Source of the DNA: Epiperipatus broadwayi
Lineage: Eukaryota > Onychophora > Udeonychophora > Euonychophora > Peripatidae
DNA: 64,000 nt
NCBI GenBank assembly: GCA_028023455.1
Contig: JAQFVV010006246.1
Coordinates: 4,205,501 to 4,269,500, forward strand
Direction of reading: 5' to 3'
Numbering within the stretch: position 1 is the first letter of the stretch; every line of letters begins with the position of its first letter. The translations under genes and the position numbers were made by a program. The notes under the pieces were generated by a model. That model ran no database searches. It was not told where the DNA came from and saw only the letters and a list, made by a program, of their open reading frames with translations. Shown piece by piece: positions 1-11,481 of this stretch.

Positions 1-247
1 TTACCATTCTCTCTTTATATAATCTAACCCTTTCCAACCTTTTAATCTTAAAATCTATATGTCCAAATTTTTTACTATGTATTAGAATTATTATCTCTCA
101 AATGCTGTTTCAAATTAGAGACAAGATTGAAACAGCATTTGATAGATAAGAATTCTTATGTAAATATACATAGTAAGGAATTTGGACATATAGATTTTAA
201 GATTAAAATGTTGGAAAGGGTTAGATTATATAAAGCGAGAATGGTAA
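1..247. repeat. Palindromic MITE-like foldback element
   Basis: The first ~113 bases are matched as a reverse complement by ~127-247, with a short loop of about a dozen bases, so the whole segment folds into one long hairpin. The outer end TTACCATTCTC pairs with GAGAATGGTAA at 237-247, and the inner arms meet at AAATGCTGTTTCAA / TTGAAACAGCATTT. There are a few mismatches and small indels. No coding capacity is seen. Long terminal inverted repeats without a gene are typical of non-autonomous DNA elements (MITE/foldback). The element starts at the window edge, so its left target-site duplication cannot be seen. Confidence 0.75.
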
Positions 248-339
248 AATAGAGCTTATATATAAAAAGATATAAACCTGTTTTGAATAGAATAAATTAG
301 ATAGGTAATGCATGAAGAATAAAATTTGGGAATAAAAGT

Positions 340-620
340 TTTTTGAAGGGTATAGGAAAGAAGAAGGAAATAAGTATTTTTTATAGTTGGTTTTTGGATA
401 AAAGAAAATGTAAAAAGTGTAATATATTATTATACATAAAAGATATGGATAAGTGGGAAAAAAGAAGGTTTTTAGTATGGATGAAATGTTGTGTATGGGT
501 GTGTAGGTGTAGGGTTTTATATTTTATATTTTTAAGTTTTATTTTACTTTTTATGTTTTTTGGTTTTATTATGTGGATAGTTATGGAGGTTGTTAAATGT
601 AATGGGGTTTTTTCTAGATC
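340..620. other. Cytosine-depleted tract with spurious ORF
   Basis: Positions 361-600 contain, by eye, about 2 C against about 55 G on the plus strand; the rest is A and T. An apparent 96-codon ORF (343-633) spans it, rich in K, F, W, V and M. The ORF is best explained by the lack of C in stop-poor, T/G-rich DNA and resembles no known protein. See the mirror-image G-depleted tract at 17221-17460. Confidence 0.6.
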
Positions 621-1577
621 CTTGAAACGTTGAATATAATGAATAAGTGGATATGGATATATATATATACAGAAAATAAAGTTTTTATAAAGAAAGGAGA
701 AAAATATGACTTTTGTAGTATTTAATTATATGATTATATTACTTATACTGACATATAAATAATCCTATACAGACTTTTCATTATAAATTTATTAAGCAAG
801 TATTAATGTTTTTTTTTTTTGTTTTTTTTTTTCGTGTGTCAAAACATCGGTCGGGAAAGTATTCATGTTTCAGTTCAGCAATCTATGACGCTTCAAAAAT
901 TCTAAAGTTTTATAAGGGGGGGAGGTAAATATTATTGTTCTAATTACTTTTAATTTAAAAACAATGCTATTTAAAGAAGCTCCAGGACTTTAAGGACCAA
1001 ATTAGTCGCATTACTTCTGTGCAATTTTAGTCAATCAAATCATAAAGTAAAATAAATAATAAAATTATAAATTAGACCTTTATAGCATTATTTTCTATAT
1101 ATTTCTTTACTATTCTGTTTTGTTTTTTTCCAACATAGCCATTTTTTTACTTATTATAGCATACGAATCTTATTTTTTGATATTGATTATTTGGGATTCC
1201 ATTACATCAAGCTCAGAAAATCCTTTGTTTTTATATTTACCAAATTTGCTGTATCTGGATGAATTCTAATTGAAAAATACAAAAACCTTTCTACTAAATC
1301 TCAATAGAAATTTTTTGTCACTACTTTATCTCTTACTTTAAATGTATTTTACCAGGAGTATTAAATTTGGAAAAAATCATGCTTCACTTCTTAAGTATTG
1401 AGCCATTATATTTATTTTGCACAAGTTTCATTCTAATTTGTTTATGATCATTTCAATAAATGACATCAAACAAATTTCAAAGCTCATTATTAATTTCCCA
1501 TGATTTCCATGCTTATGAGTAATTGCTAATCCATCTACCATGAAAACTAAAATTAATAATGAACCTATATTGTTTTT
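621..1577. other. Non-coding AT-rich DNA
   Basis: No gene, RNA or coherent repeat was recognised. There is a poly-T run near 810-831 followed by a slightly GC-richer patch (about 835-925). Single-copy or old repeat remnants are possible. Confidence 0.5.
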
Positions 1578-1789
1578 AAACAGGAAAAACTCTCTAAACA
1601 GTAGTGCCACTCAGTGCAATCCAGAGTAATCAATGGATGCCAGAAGGCACTAGATATGGATTTTATGCACAAGCCTTCTGGCATCCATTGATTATTCTGA
1701 CTTGTACTGAGTGGCACTACTGTATGGAGAGTTTTGCCTGTTTAATAACAGTTATGAGCAAGCATAAGAAATGGTGATCATGTGATGTT
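1578..1789. repeat. Foldback repeat family FB1, copy A, with 13-bp flanking direct repeat
   Basis: Arms 1578-1648 and 1673-1743 are near-perfect reverse complements. They include GTAGTGCCACTCAGTGCAA and its partner, and GGATGCCAGAAGGC with GCCTTCTGGCATCC. The loop contains GATTTTATGCACAAG. A tail follows (AACAGTTATGAGCAAGC, then ATGGTGATCATGTGATGTT). The unit is flanked by the direct repeat CTATATTGTTTTT at 1565-1577 and 1790-1802. That looks like a target-site duplication of the length made by LINE machinery. Related copies lie at 4416-4694, 10880-11059 and 11334-11481. Confidence 0.7.
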
Positions 1790-2147
1790 CTATATTGTTT
1801 TTGAAAACACATTTATTTCTCATACTGAGATTACATTGTGTGTCCTTCATGGTATCAATAAACTTTTTGTTCGAAGTAAAAGAGTTTAGTTTCAAAATAT
1901 GCAGTTTATAACATTATTAGAAACATAATATTTTTAAGAATTTTTTTATCTTACTATGCAAAATGCCGTTTTAAAATACATTTAATGATTACTCTGTTCA
2001 AGTTGCCAGTGTAAACAGTGCTCTAATTGATATCTCATTGGAATAAAATACATTTTTTTCACAGCCACATTCAGTAAGTTTGCTTGTGAAAAAATATCCT
2101 TATCTTCAGTTTCTAAAAGTAAAAATAATTACTTTTTTGTGTGTCTT

Positions 2148-2299
2148 ATCATAAATTATCAAGCATATGGATTCAAGATGCCTGCAATATCATCTCTGAA
2201 ACAATGCCTGTGTTATATAAATATAAATCATAAATTATCAAGCATATGGATTCAAGATGCCTGCAATATCATCTCTGAAACAATGCCTGTGTTATATAA
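2148..2299. repeat. 79-bp tandem duplication
   Basis: The segment 2148-2226 is repeated at once at 2227-2299 with the 73-nt core (ATCATAAATTATC to TGTTATATAA) identical. It is a recent local duplication. A 67-codon ORF across it (2139-2342) is a by-product. Confidence 0.9.
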
Positions 2300-2908
2300 T
2301 GACATAGTTTTTCTATTTACCATAAAAATTTTAAGACACTAGCATATCTGGATTACAAGCTATGATTTGAAAATGATAATGTGTTTTGTATCTTAATAGA
2401 AACCCCATGGATCAATTTCAATGCTGTCTCTGCCATAATGAAATCTTGAAAAGCATCTGAAAACATTCTCATGGATTCATTGATATGCATTGTTTGAATC
2501 ATTTCAAATGTTTCACTAGCAGTTTGTCCAATTTAAAACAATTTTAGTGTTAAATATTGGTTCTATTATTGATTTTCTATAAGGTATGATTCATGTTTCA
2601 TTTCATGTCATAACTAACTATCTTGATTCACTAGCACTTTCAAATTTTTGAGGGAATAGCTAAAGTATGTTACTATGTAAAACATATAAAAAATGGGCAT
2701 AATAAGACACTGCAGGTTAAGTTTTTACTGAGACACATTATATTCCATCATATTTTTTTGGTTTTTACAAGTTCCATGTACATCCTGATTTTTCTCTTTT
2801 TTATTTTTTGTAACTTCAACAATATCATCTTTAGATTGAAGTTTCTTTTTAATGTCTTCAGTTCCAATTTTTCACCCCCCTATTTCTAATCCCAGCTGTT
2901 ATTTAGAC

Positions 2909-3375
2909 TAGGGATGGCTATCTTTTGTGTTCATAAGATCTACATTTTATTTTAAAAATGTGTTGCAATCGACTTGTTGTCATAGGCATAGTCTAAGTGG
3001 AGGGAGGTGTGAAATACATACTATTTTAATATATCTATCTAATAAAAAATAATTATTTAACAGGTTCAAAAACTCATGTGGGGGGGGGAATTAAAGCAAC
3101 ATGAGTAATTATTGACAATATTTATTAATTCAAATTAGCTACATTAAATCAAAATTAAAAATATTATTTTCAATAATGATATGGCTTAGTGGACTTCACC
3201 TATCTAGAATTGAAAAAAAAAATTGGAACTAAAACAAAAATAACAAAAAAAATTGAAAATCTTGACTTAATTTGTTTCACTCATCTGAAAGCTCTTGCCA
3301 GATTAGCCTTGTGATAGACCAAAAATGGCTTTGTGATCGACCGGTGGATCACGATCGACTTGTTGGACACCCCTG
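2909..3375. mobile_element. hAT-like non-autonomous DNA transposon (MITE), 467 bp
   Basis: The left end TAGGGATGGCTATC and the reverse complement of the right end (CAGGGGTGTCCAAC) resemble each other and the CAGGGGTGTCC-type termini of hAT elements. The subterminal motif ATCGACTTGTTG also recurs in inverted arrangement, near 2968 and 3353. The flanks carry an 8-bp direct repeat with one mismatch: ATTTAGAC at 2901-2908 and ATCTAGAC at 3376-3383. Eight base pairs is the hAT target-site length. There is no transposase ORF. Poly-G (3080-3088) and poly-A runs lie inside. Confidence 0.7.
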
Positions 3376-3383
3376 ATCTAGAC

Positions 3384-4415
3384 TATTCATACTTTATTCT
3401 TTTTTGATAAAATTATTTTTTTTGACTCAAAATTCCATAATGTTTTAACTATACAAATATAATTAAACATTTCATGATTTTTTGTGTGTTTGTTTTATCA
3501 ATAGTTTCTTACAAATTTTAGCTGATGATATATGCTGCAGCTTGAGCTACCTTACTATTATTGATTCAGTTGATTTCAAACTACATGACAAACTATGAGA
3601 TTTTTTCATAGATTCTGATTTTTTCAGATATATTATGTGTAAAGAAGATAAATCCAAAATATTTTTTTTATTTCTGCTTTCAGGTTCTAATTTCATTAAA
3701 TGTAAATTGTCAACTGTATCATAATTTAATCTGTGTATTTTAAAACTTTACATATTCTTTTGAATTTGAACAACTTCATTTTTTTAACAACACTTACTAT
3801 ATTGGTTAGTATATTGGTGAGAGAAGTGTCAATCTAAATTAATTCTTAATTGAAAAAAGTACACATAAAATCTTAATTAATCAAATTGAATGGAACTAAT
3901 GTACTCAGTATATTATCATACAAACACTTCAAACATATAATTGTGGACATTGGGGGAAATTTTTAATGTCTACTAAGATGTATATTGACCTAACTAAGTT
4001 TTTTCTCTTGAATCAAGCTATAGATATTTTTTTATATGCTATATCTTTTTTGTACTTCATTAATATACATTACATAAATTTATTTTTAAATACCATATTT
4101 TTAAAAGATTTTTATTTGCAATAATTACAATTTTAATAAATGCATAAGATGTTTTTTTTATATATTTGAGTGTTTTGTAATTTTTAAAATTATAAATAGA
4201 AAAAGATAGTGATCATCATACACATGTGAAAATAATATATAGATATATTTGAAGTCTATTAAAATCTAAGACTAAAAAATATATAGTAAAGTATAATCTA
4301 ATAAAGAATGATTAGTAATAATCATATATTCAGTAAAAGTTTATTAAGTATATGATTGTTAAAATACAGCACTTAAAAAGGAATATGGAATAAGAATTAC
4401 TTATAAATTCATAGA
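3384..4415. other. Non-coding AT-rich DNA
   Basis: I see no ORF, repeat pair or RNA that I can support. Confidence 0.45.
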
Positions 4416-4694
4416 TTAAACCACTAAACATCACATGATCACCATCCTTTATGCTTACACAAGCTGTTTACACCGAGGCTAAATTCTCTATACAATAGTA
4501 CCACTCAGTGCAAGCCAGAGTGCAAGAGCATTTGTGCATAAAATCCTTATCTAATGCCTACTCATCCAACACCCCCAGACTAGTTTTTAGCTAAGATTTA
4601 AGTATAGATAGGAATTTTATGCATCAATCTTTTTGCTTCCATTGATTACTCTGGCTTGCACTGAATGGTGCTACTGTATGGAGAGTTTAGCCTC
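4416..4694. repeat. Foldback repeat family FB1, copy B
   Basis: The left arm opens with TTAAACCACTAAACATCACATG, the reverse complement of the tail of copy C (ending at 11059). It then carries the shared TAGTACCACTCAGTGCAAGCC. The right arm carries GGCTTGCACTGAATGGTGCTA and GAGAGTTTAGCCTC. The centre holds the family loop plus CTACTCATCCAACACCCCCAG. It is more diverged than copy A. Confidence 0.65.
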
Positions 4695-6571
4695 TTCATA
4701 TATTGATTAATTTATTTAATGATGTGTAAATAATCTTATTGGTTTAATAATAATGTGGATCATATTAATGATTTAAAAGTTCTGCTTCTCTTTGTATTAA
4801 ACTGATATCTGTCTAATTATCTCCTAAGCACATGTTACATAAATCATTGAACTTTTTTATAATTTATTTTTCTAAATTTATTCCACCACACAAATTTTCC
4901 AATTTCTTCATTCCGCTGCATTACATCATATATACAGTCCATTTGAATTTTAATTTGGGATTTTTTATATACAATTTAACACAAAACTTATCAAATGTAC
5001 AAACAATAGTGTTTCTATACTAAATCTGAATTTAATAAATGTAAATTGTGAAAAACTTGTTATTGGACAGATAAAATATTATTAATCTAACCTTCTATAA
5101 CTTGGCAACTTCTATTACCTGAGTGAGGAAATTATAAATAACTTTTTAATTAGATTTACTATTTTAAATTTATTTAAGCAATTTTTTATTATTATTTTTG
5201 AATAGACACACATATAAACACGGAACAATAAACAAATTTATTATATATACATAGTAAAAAAAAAAATACAAACACGCATGTTTAAATAATTACTTGCAAA
5301 TTAATAAGATTAAGTTACATTAGCATCATATGCCTTTATATCTTTTTTAGATGGAAAAAACATCACGAATCAACTGACATAATACAGCAAATTTTGTAAA
5401 TAGAATTAAAAAAAAATTAGGAAACTAACTAATGAATAAAATTTTATGTATTTATTTTCATTATGTAAAAATAAACATCCCAGAATGTATTGTACACAAA
5501 TACATTACAATTTAAATTATATAAATTAATTTTACAAATGCCTTCTTTCAAGCAAGCACTACACATCTGCAGAAGTTTTTCAGTGAATACGGAAATGATT
5601 ACTAATCAGTTTTTATTTGGTCAAACATTATTATATTATTTTAACCTTAAACATCAATTTTTTTTATTAAACATAAATATATCATTTTATTACTTATACA
5701 CATATGACTTTTATTTAACTATTTAATTTTTTTATTTACGTTTTTTAACTACAACCATATCGTATTTGAAATATTAAAAGATTGCAGACATTTGTTGAGT
5801 ATATATTTTGTTGTCAAAAATGCCTTTTCATAAACTTTCATTTGAATGAATGTCTCTCCAATTTATGATATTTTGGCCTTTAAACAAGTATAGCCTCTCA
5901 ATCATATTTTCAATAAGTTTTTAGTAAGCATAGACGTAATGACAAACTTACTCTCATAGGATGAATTGATCAATAAATTCCATGCTTTTACTTGGGAAAA
6001 TAAAAATTATAAAATGATGATTCTAGCACACAATGCGTTTCAAGCACAAATTATTTAATCTAGTTCTGTCACCTATTGAGAGCTTGAATAATCAATAAAT
6101 GCTAGATATAGTTCTTATTAAAATCTAAACCAATGATATCTTCTTCATATCACTTGACCAGTTTCTAGCTTATAGTTTTCACCAACAAGGTTTTTAAACA
6201 TAGATCTATTGGGCACCAATTTCATTATATATTGTTTTAGTTATTGACTATGTTTAAATATTTCCTCTTTCATGAATCAGTGGGTACTTTCTGATTGATA
6301 TTATTTTTTTAGATTTATCACTTGTGAATACAATGTATTTTTGTGAAAATGATAAACAAAACAAATTCTATTGACTATAAAAAAAATATTTGTTAGTGGA
6401 TCATTCGATGGAATATCTAGTTTGGCATCTTTCAATATAAAGTTTACATGGAAATATATCAAGTATCATAATATAGGTCAGAAAAATCATATTTTTTATT
6501 GGAACTAATTTGAATCTACTATCAAATCTATAAATGTAAATATAATAATTTATTACGCTCAAGCAAATGAT
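4695..6571. other. Non-coding AT-rich DNA
   Basis: The open frames here (for example 4832-5023 and 5490-5726) are rich in F, I, Y, L and N, as random AT-rich frames are, and show no domain. No repeat structure was recognised. Confidence 0.45.
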
Positions 6572-6700
6572 ATAATAATAACATGAAAGGCTAAAACTTC
6601 AACATTTCCATGTGCAGTCATTATTACATCTGATTGGCTGTCACAGAAGCATTTTTAAAGTTCATCTGTTGAAGGTTTTAGCCTTTCATGTTATTATTAT
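6572..6700. repeat. MITE-like element with ~33-bp terminal inverted repeats
   Basis: The left terminus at 6572-6604 (ATAATAATAACATGAAAGG, then CTAAAACTTCAAC) is matched by the reverse complement at 6668-6700 (GTTGAAGGTTTTAG, then CCTTTCATGTTATTATTAT), with one or two mismatches. The internal sequence of about 60 bp is non-coding. Length and structure are those of a non-autonomous DNA transposon. The superfamily is not identified. Confidence 0.75.
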
Positions 6701-7539
6701 CAAATCTATAGTTTTTGATAGAGTTTATTACCATATTTGTATATGAGTTTTGAGATGGAAACAGCATCTGAAAGACACTCTTTAAATATTGTCATCAGAA
6801 GATTGTGGGGCATACATCATACTGCTACCAAAATTATATTCTTCAATATACAACTAATTTTATTCCCATTTAATTTTCAAATTCTTTATCAGCATTTTTT
6901 GTACTGGTTTGATAAATGTGTATGTTATTATCATAAAATGTGAAAAACTGTGAGATAAAGTCAGATCTTCTAGAATCCTGTGATACCCAGAATGTTGGGG
7001 GAAAATAGGATCTTGTTTGATTTAGCTTAATATAATGTGCAAGAAAAATATAGAACTTTCCAGAGTATTTGTAAATTTAAAGTAGTGCTTCAACAAATCT
7101 TTACTTTAATGAAATATTAGAAGTCATTATCTGTTTATCTGGTTACATTTTAAAATCATATTAATGAAAGGATTTAATTTATATTCATGAATGTTATTCT
7201 TTTTGCTATCTGATATTCTTATAAAAAAATTATTTTTCATCAGATTTAATAGTCATTTTAATCTTTTTTATTTGTTGCTTTTGAGAACTATCTTAACATA
7301 AAGAATATTTTGATATGAATTAATATTATAAATTTTTATATCCAAGACATTCATAATTATAATCAGATAAAATTATATGATTAACTATTATTTTTAGAAA
7401 TGATTTTATTTTTTCAACTTTTTCAAGCAAATGAGCAGTTTCATATTATGCAAGAGGATTTTCTAATATTGTATCCAAGAGTATTTACTGGGAATGATTT
7501 TTTTTATTATGTTTTAAAACTGATGGCAATGAAATATCC
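6701..7539. other. Non-coding AT-rich DNA
   Basis: Nothing recognisable. The 68-codon frame at 6737-6943 has no domain. Confidence 0.4.
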
Positions 7540-9640
7540 ATCATCATCATTATCATCATATTTTTCAACCATTATTGATTCATGTGTCTCTACAAGTTCA
7601 AATCATATTCTCCAATATCTAACCTCTCTTTTTCATATCATCCCTGCACATGTCCTTATTTCATCCATCCATCTCAGATGTGGTCTTTTTCTCAATTTTT
7701 TACAATCTCTTGTAATCCCATTTAAGATTTCAACTATCTACTTATTATCATATCTTCTAACAATATGTCCAGCTCAACTCCACTTCAGTTTTTTAATTCT
7801 TTCAATGATGTTAGTAATATCTGTTTGCTCTCTCACCCATGTATTTCATTTTCAATCTCTTCTTGTTACTCCTAACATACATCTATCCATACATCATTGA
7901 GTTGCTCATCTGTCAAGGGTCCAAGCCTCAGATCTGTAAGTAAAACTGGTAACACACTTATTAAAAATCTTCCTTTTCAAACATATAGGCATATTTCCTT
8001 TTAATATTATTTCTATCAAAAGCACTCCAACTAGGTTTAAATCCTATGATTAATTTCATCCACTATGTTTCCATCTGTAGTAATAATATGACTAAAATAT
8101 TTGTAGTTAAACTCATTATCAATCTTTTTTTTCTTTTGAAATAAATCCATTGAATATTATTTTAGTCTTTTTAATATTTCCTTTAATCATACTTTCATCT
8201 GATAACTCTTGCAACATTTCCTAAAGCTGTAAAGTATTATTTATCAAAACAATTATATCATCTGCAAAATCTAGATGACTTAATTAATCTCAATTTAATT
8301 TTATTCCTTTAGATTCCAATTTTAATTCACAAAATCTTCTTGCAAAACTGCTGTAAAAGGTTTTGGAGATATGGAGTCATCTTGTCATACATCCTTTTCA
8401 ATATTAATCTAATGTTGCTGTTGCATTTTTATAAATATTCTTTAAAAATATGACAATATCCTGGATCTATATCTTGATGATCCAATGCTTTAATCATTGA
8501 AGAAATGCTTAACGAATCGAATGTCTTTTCATAATCTAAAAATCCAAAGCATACTGGCAACTCATATTCATTGATTCTTGCTGTAACTTCTCTCATTATT
8601 TGGATATGATCTACTATACTGATATCACTTTTAAATCCAGCTTGTTTTTTGTTGTTTGGTTAAAATACAGTTTGCTGTAGACAAGTTGTAATTGTTTTAG
8701 TAAAATTTTTATATAGAACTGATAAAAGACTAATAGGTCTGTAATTTGTAATTTTTCCTTATCACCGTTTGTAAATATTAATATTAATATTGCTTTCTTC
8801 CAATTAACTGATGTGTCTGTATTATTTAGACATTTGATACATAACTTTTCCAAAACAATTTCTATTTCTTCTACAGCTTTTTTTTTTAAAGATATTGATT
8901 ATAATTCCATCACTACCTAGAACTTTTCTCTTTTCTATAAATTTAATTTCATGTCTCACTTCTTCATCTAAAATCCTGAGCAATTTAGAAGATATAATAA
9001 ATGTAGGAGGTTTTTTTCCTTGTTATATAATTTTTGATAGAAATCTTCTACACATTTCATGATGTCATATCTCTTTTTATCAATAGTTCCATCTTTTTTA
9101 CTTATTGCAGAAATAAGTTTCCTATTTATATCAAGATGTTATTTTACACTCTTGAGACTTTTATTCTCTTCTACAGCTATCATTGCTAGTTCACAATGAT
9201 ACTTTTTTATATCATTATCAACTCTTTTTCACACCATTTTACAAAATTCTAAATATTCAATCTTTCTTAATGCAACATTTGTATGTATTTTCAAATTCCT
9301 TCATAAAGTCTTGTCTCACTAGAAATTTTACTGGTCAATTGGTTCTTTTTTGTATCAACCATCTTTGTTGCAGTTTTTAAAAGTGTATCAGTTATCTTCC
9401 TATTGATTTCATTCAAATCTGAATCATGTTCAAAATCTGTTGATATTTGAAAATAATTTGCAAGTTCTAATTTGAATTTATTGGAATATTTCTGAAGATT
9501 AGAAATATCAACTGTGAATTTTGTTTTTCTTACTAATTTTTATCTCTCTAATTTTACATTAACATGTCTCTTACATTTTACTAATCGATTATCACTTACT
9601 GTGTTGAATTTATTCAAAACATTACGGTATTGAAATACAC
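7540..9640 (-). pseudogene. Decayed RTE-like LINE, reverse transcriptase and C-terminal part
   Basis: Read on the minus strand, broken frames give the parts of a non-LTR retrotransposon polyprotein in order. An SDNRLVKCK-like end of the endonuclease and a linker lie near 9600-9300. A YEKTFDSLS-like RT block (normally F-E-K-A-F-D) lies near 8560-8500. FADD, the RT catalytic motif, lies near 8280. KLKWSxAGHIVR and RWMDEIRTCAG, the conserved C-terminal tail of RTE/BovB-type elements, lie near 7800-7650. It ends in an ATGATG-type microsatellite at about 7538-7560, the usual 3' end of such elements. Many stops and frameshifts make it a dead copy. The 166-codon plus-strand frame at 7400-7900 is only its antisense shadow. 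The endonuclease is absent or unrecognisable beyond 9640. Confidence 0.8.
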
Positions 9641-10879
9641 ATTTTCTGTTAGTTTAATGTATGTTCATTTCTCTATTCAAAAGTAAATAAATAAAAGAAT
9701 TACTATGGTGAATTGATAATAATTGATATTCACTATCAATATGTAGTCCCAAGACAATTAATTCTAATAACCCAATATTTATAAAGAGCTACATGATAAA
9801 TATGAGTTAAATGAAGCCATTGTCAAATACTACAACTTGTCTTGTTTTGTATTAAATTTTATATATGAATTGGTAATCCAGTATTTTCATTGTGTGACCA
9901 AACATAGTAAATCGTATACTAATATTATTTTTTTAAAAACCTTAAGATTTTTTACCTACTTTAATAATATTTGATTTCCAGTTTGATAATAAATAAATTA
10001 ATGGATAAATAAATTAGTATTCTAAAAGTTGCTTTAAAATAATTAACATTAGCGTATTATTTATTTCAATGCTTGTTTTAATTTTAAATACATATATATA
10101 TATATATAATAGTGCCTTCTATATTTTATGCTCTGTATGCTTTGCTACAATAATAGTATAATGAATTTGAGAGTTAAATGATACCTGGTCAAACTCAACC
10201 TGTTAGTTTTGGAGCTCAAATGACACATCATTTCTTATGAAACTAATCATACTTAATTTATTATATTTTTGAAACTAAAACTTTAATACATTGAAACTAT
10301 TTCATGATGAATGATATAAATTGTAGTTAGAAATATCAAAAAAACATAAATCAATAAATATATACAAAATTTGAAATATATAATTAAAAAACTTTTGTGA
10401 ATAACAAAATAAATTCTGTATTAAAATACGGACTGCAAATATTTATATACCTTTAGTGCCTGATAACATGACAACTTTATAAAAAAAATATCACTATAGT
10501 AATAATAATACAAGATTGTTTTTCAGACTAAACTTGGATGGATAGTGAAATTGTCTTTAAAAATCCTTAGCTGCTCATTGCAAATATACTACTGTTGTAT
10601 ATTGTATTTATTTTCTTAGATTATTATACTTAATCCAATACTAGCATGACATCAATATTTTAAATGAAAATAATGTTGTGCCAAAATTAAAATTTGGACA
10701 AATAATTAAACTCTTATCTAATATAAATATGCATTTTTTTAAAAGTTCTTTATTTGAAACATAAACTAAGGACTGTTATTAAACAAAACAATGTTTTAAT
10801 ATTAGTCAACATTTTTACATATATGAGTGATGTAAATAATTAATAACTAATTACTCCTCACCTGGACGAATACATGCAT
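9641..10879. other. Non-coding AT-rich DNA with a short TA repeat
   Basis: A TA dinucleotide run lies near 10091-10109. I see nothing else. Remains of the endonuclease of the upstream LINE could be present but are not readable. Confidence 0.4.
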
Positions 10880-11059
10880 ACTAGTCTGAGGATATTGGAT
10901 GAGTAGGCACTAGATGGGGATTTTATGCACAAGCCTTCTGGCATCCATTAATTACTCTGGTTGGCACAGGTAGCGTGATTGTATGGAGAGTTTTGCCTGT
11001 TTAATAACAGTTAGGTGCTAGCATAAGAGATGGTGGTCATGTGATGTTTAGTGGTTTAA
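10880..11059. repeat. Foldback repeat family FB1, copy C (half unit)
   Basis: It begins ACTAGTCTGAGGATATTGGATG, continues GATTTTATGCACAAGCCTTCTGG and GGAGAGTTTTGCCTGTTTAAT, and ends ATGTGATGTTTAGTGGTTTAA. It keeps only one arm of the hairpin of copy A plus the tail, so it shows the probable ends of the family consensus. Confidence 0.65.
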
Positions 11060-11333
11060 CATCAATCCTGCCTAATAGGATAGTGGTGGCCATGGTTATT
11101 AAAGAACCAAAGTCATCAAAATGTATAGTTACTGAACTGAGTTCAGACCTATATGACTATTTAAGTTAATGAGCTTGGATTGAAAATATTATAGTGTTTT
11201 CAATTTAAGACTCGTAGTTTTGTAGTGAAGTAGTGATAAAAGTTGGCTGCTGGAGGGTTGCATTAGATCCTGAGATCTAGGTGCAGTGCTCTCAGATCCA
11301 AGGCTCCTCATTGACAAAGGCCACAAGCCAGAA

Positions 11334-11481
11334 ATTAGTCTGGGGATATTGGTTGAGTAAGCACTAGATGGGGATTTTATGCACAAGTGGCATCCATTGA
11401 TTACTCTGGTTATATGGAGAGTTTTGCCTATTTAATAGCAGTTATGTGCTAGCATAAAAGATGGTGATTATGTAATATTTT
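11334..11481. repeat. Foldback repeat family FB1, copy D (half unit)
   Basis: This is the same orientation and order as copy C, about 450 bp away: GTCTGGGGATATTGGTTGAG, GATTTTATGCACAAG, a small deletion, GGAGAGTTTTGCCT, then AGCATAAAAGATGGTGATTATG. The two copies bracket a GC-richer 270-bp segment (11060-11333) that may belong to a longer parent element. Confidence 0.6.

Noticed and set aside
343-633. 96-codon plus ORF with a hydrophobic stretch, possible small membrane protein
   Set aside because: It coincides with the C-depleted tract, which lowers stop diversity and yields F/V/W/K-rich translation; no domain or gene signals.
7400-7900. 166-codon plus ORF rich in S, H, L and F
   Set aside because: It is antisense to the RTE-like LINE C-terminus, whose LKWSxAGH and RWMDEI blocks explain the region.
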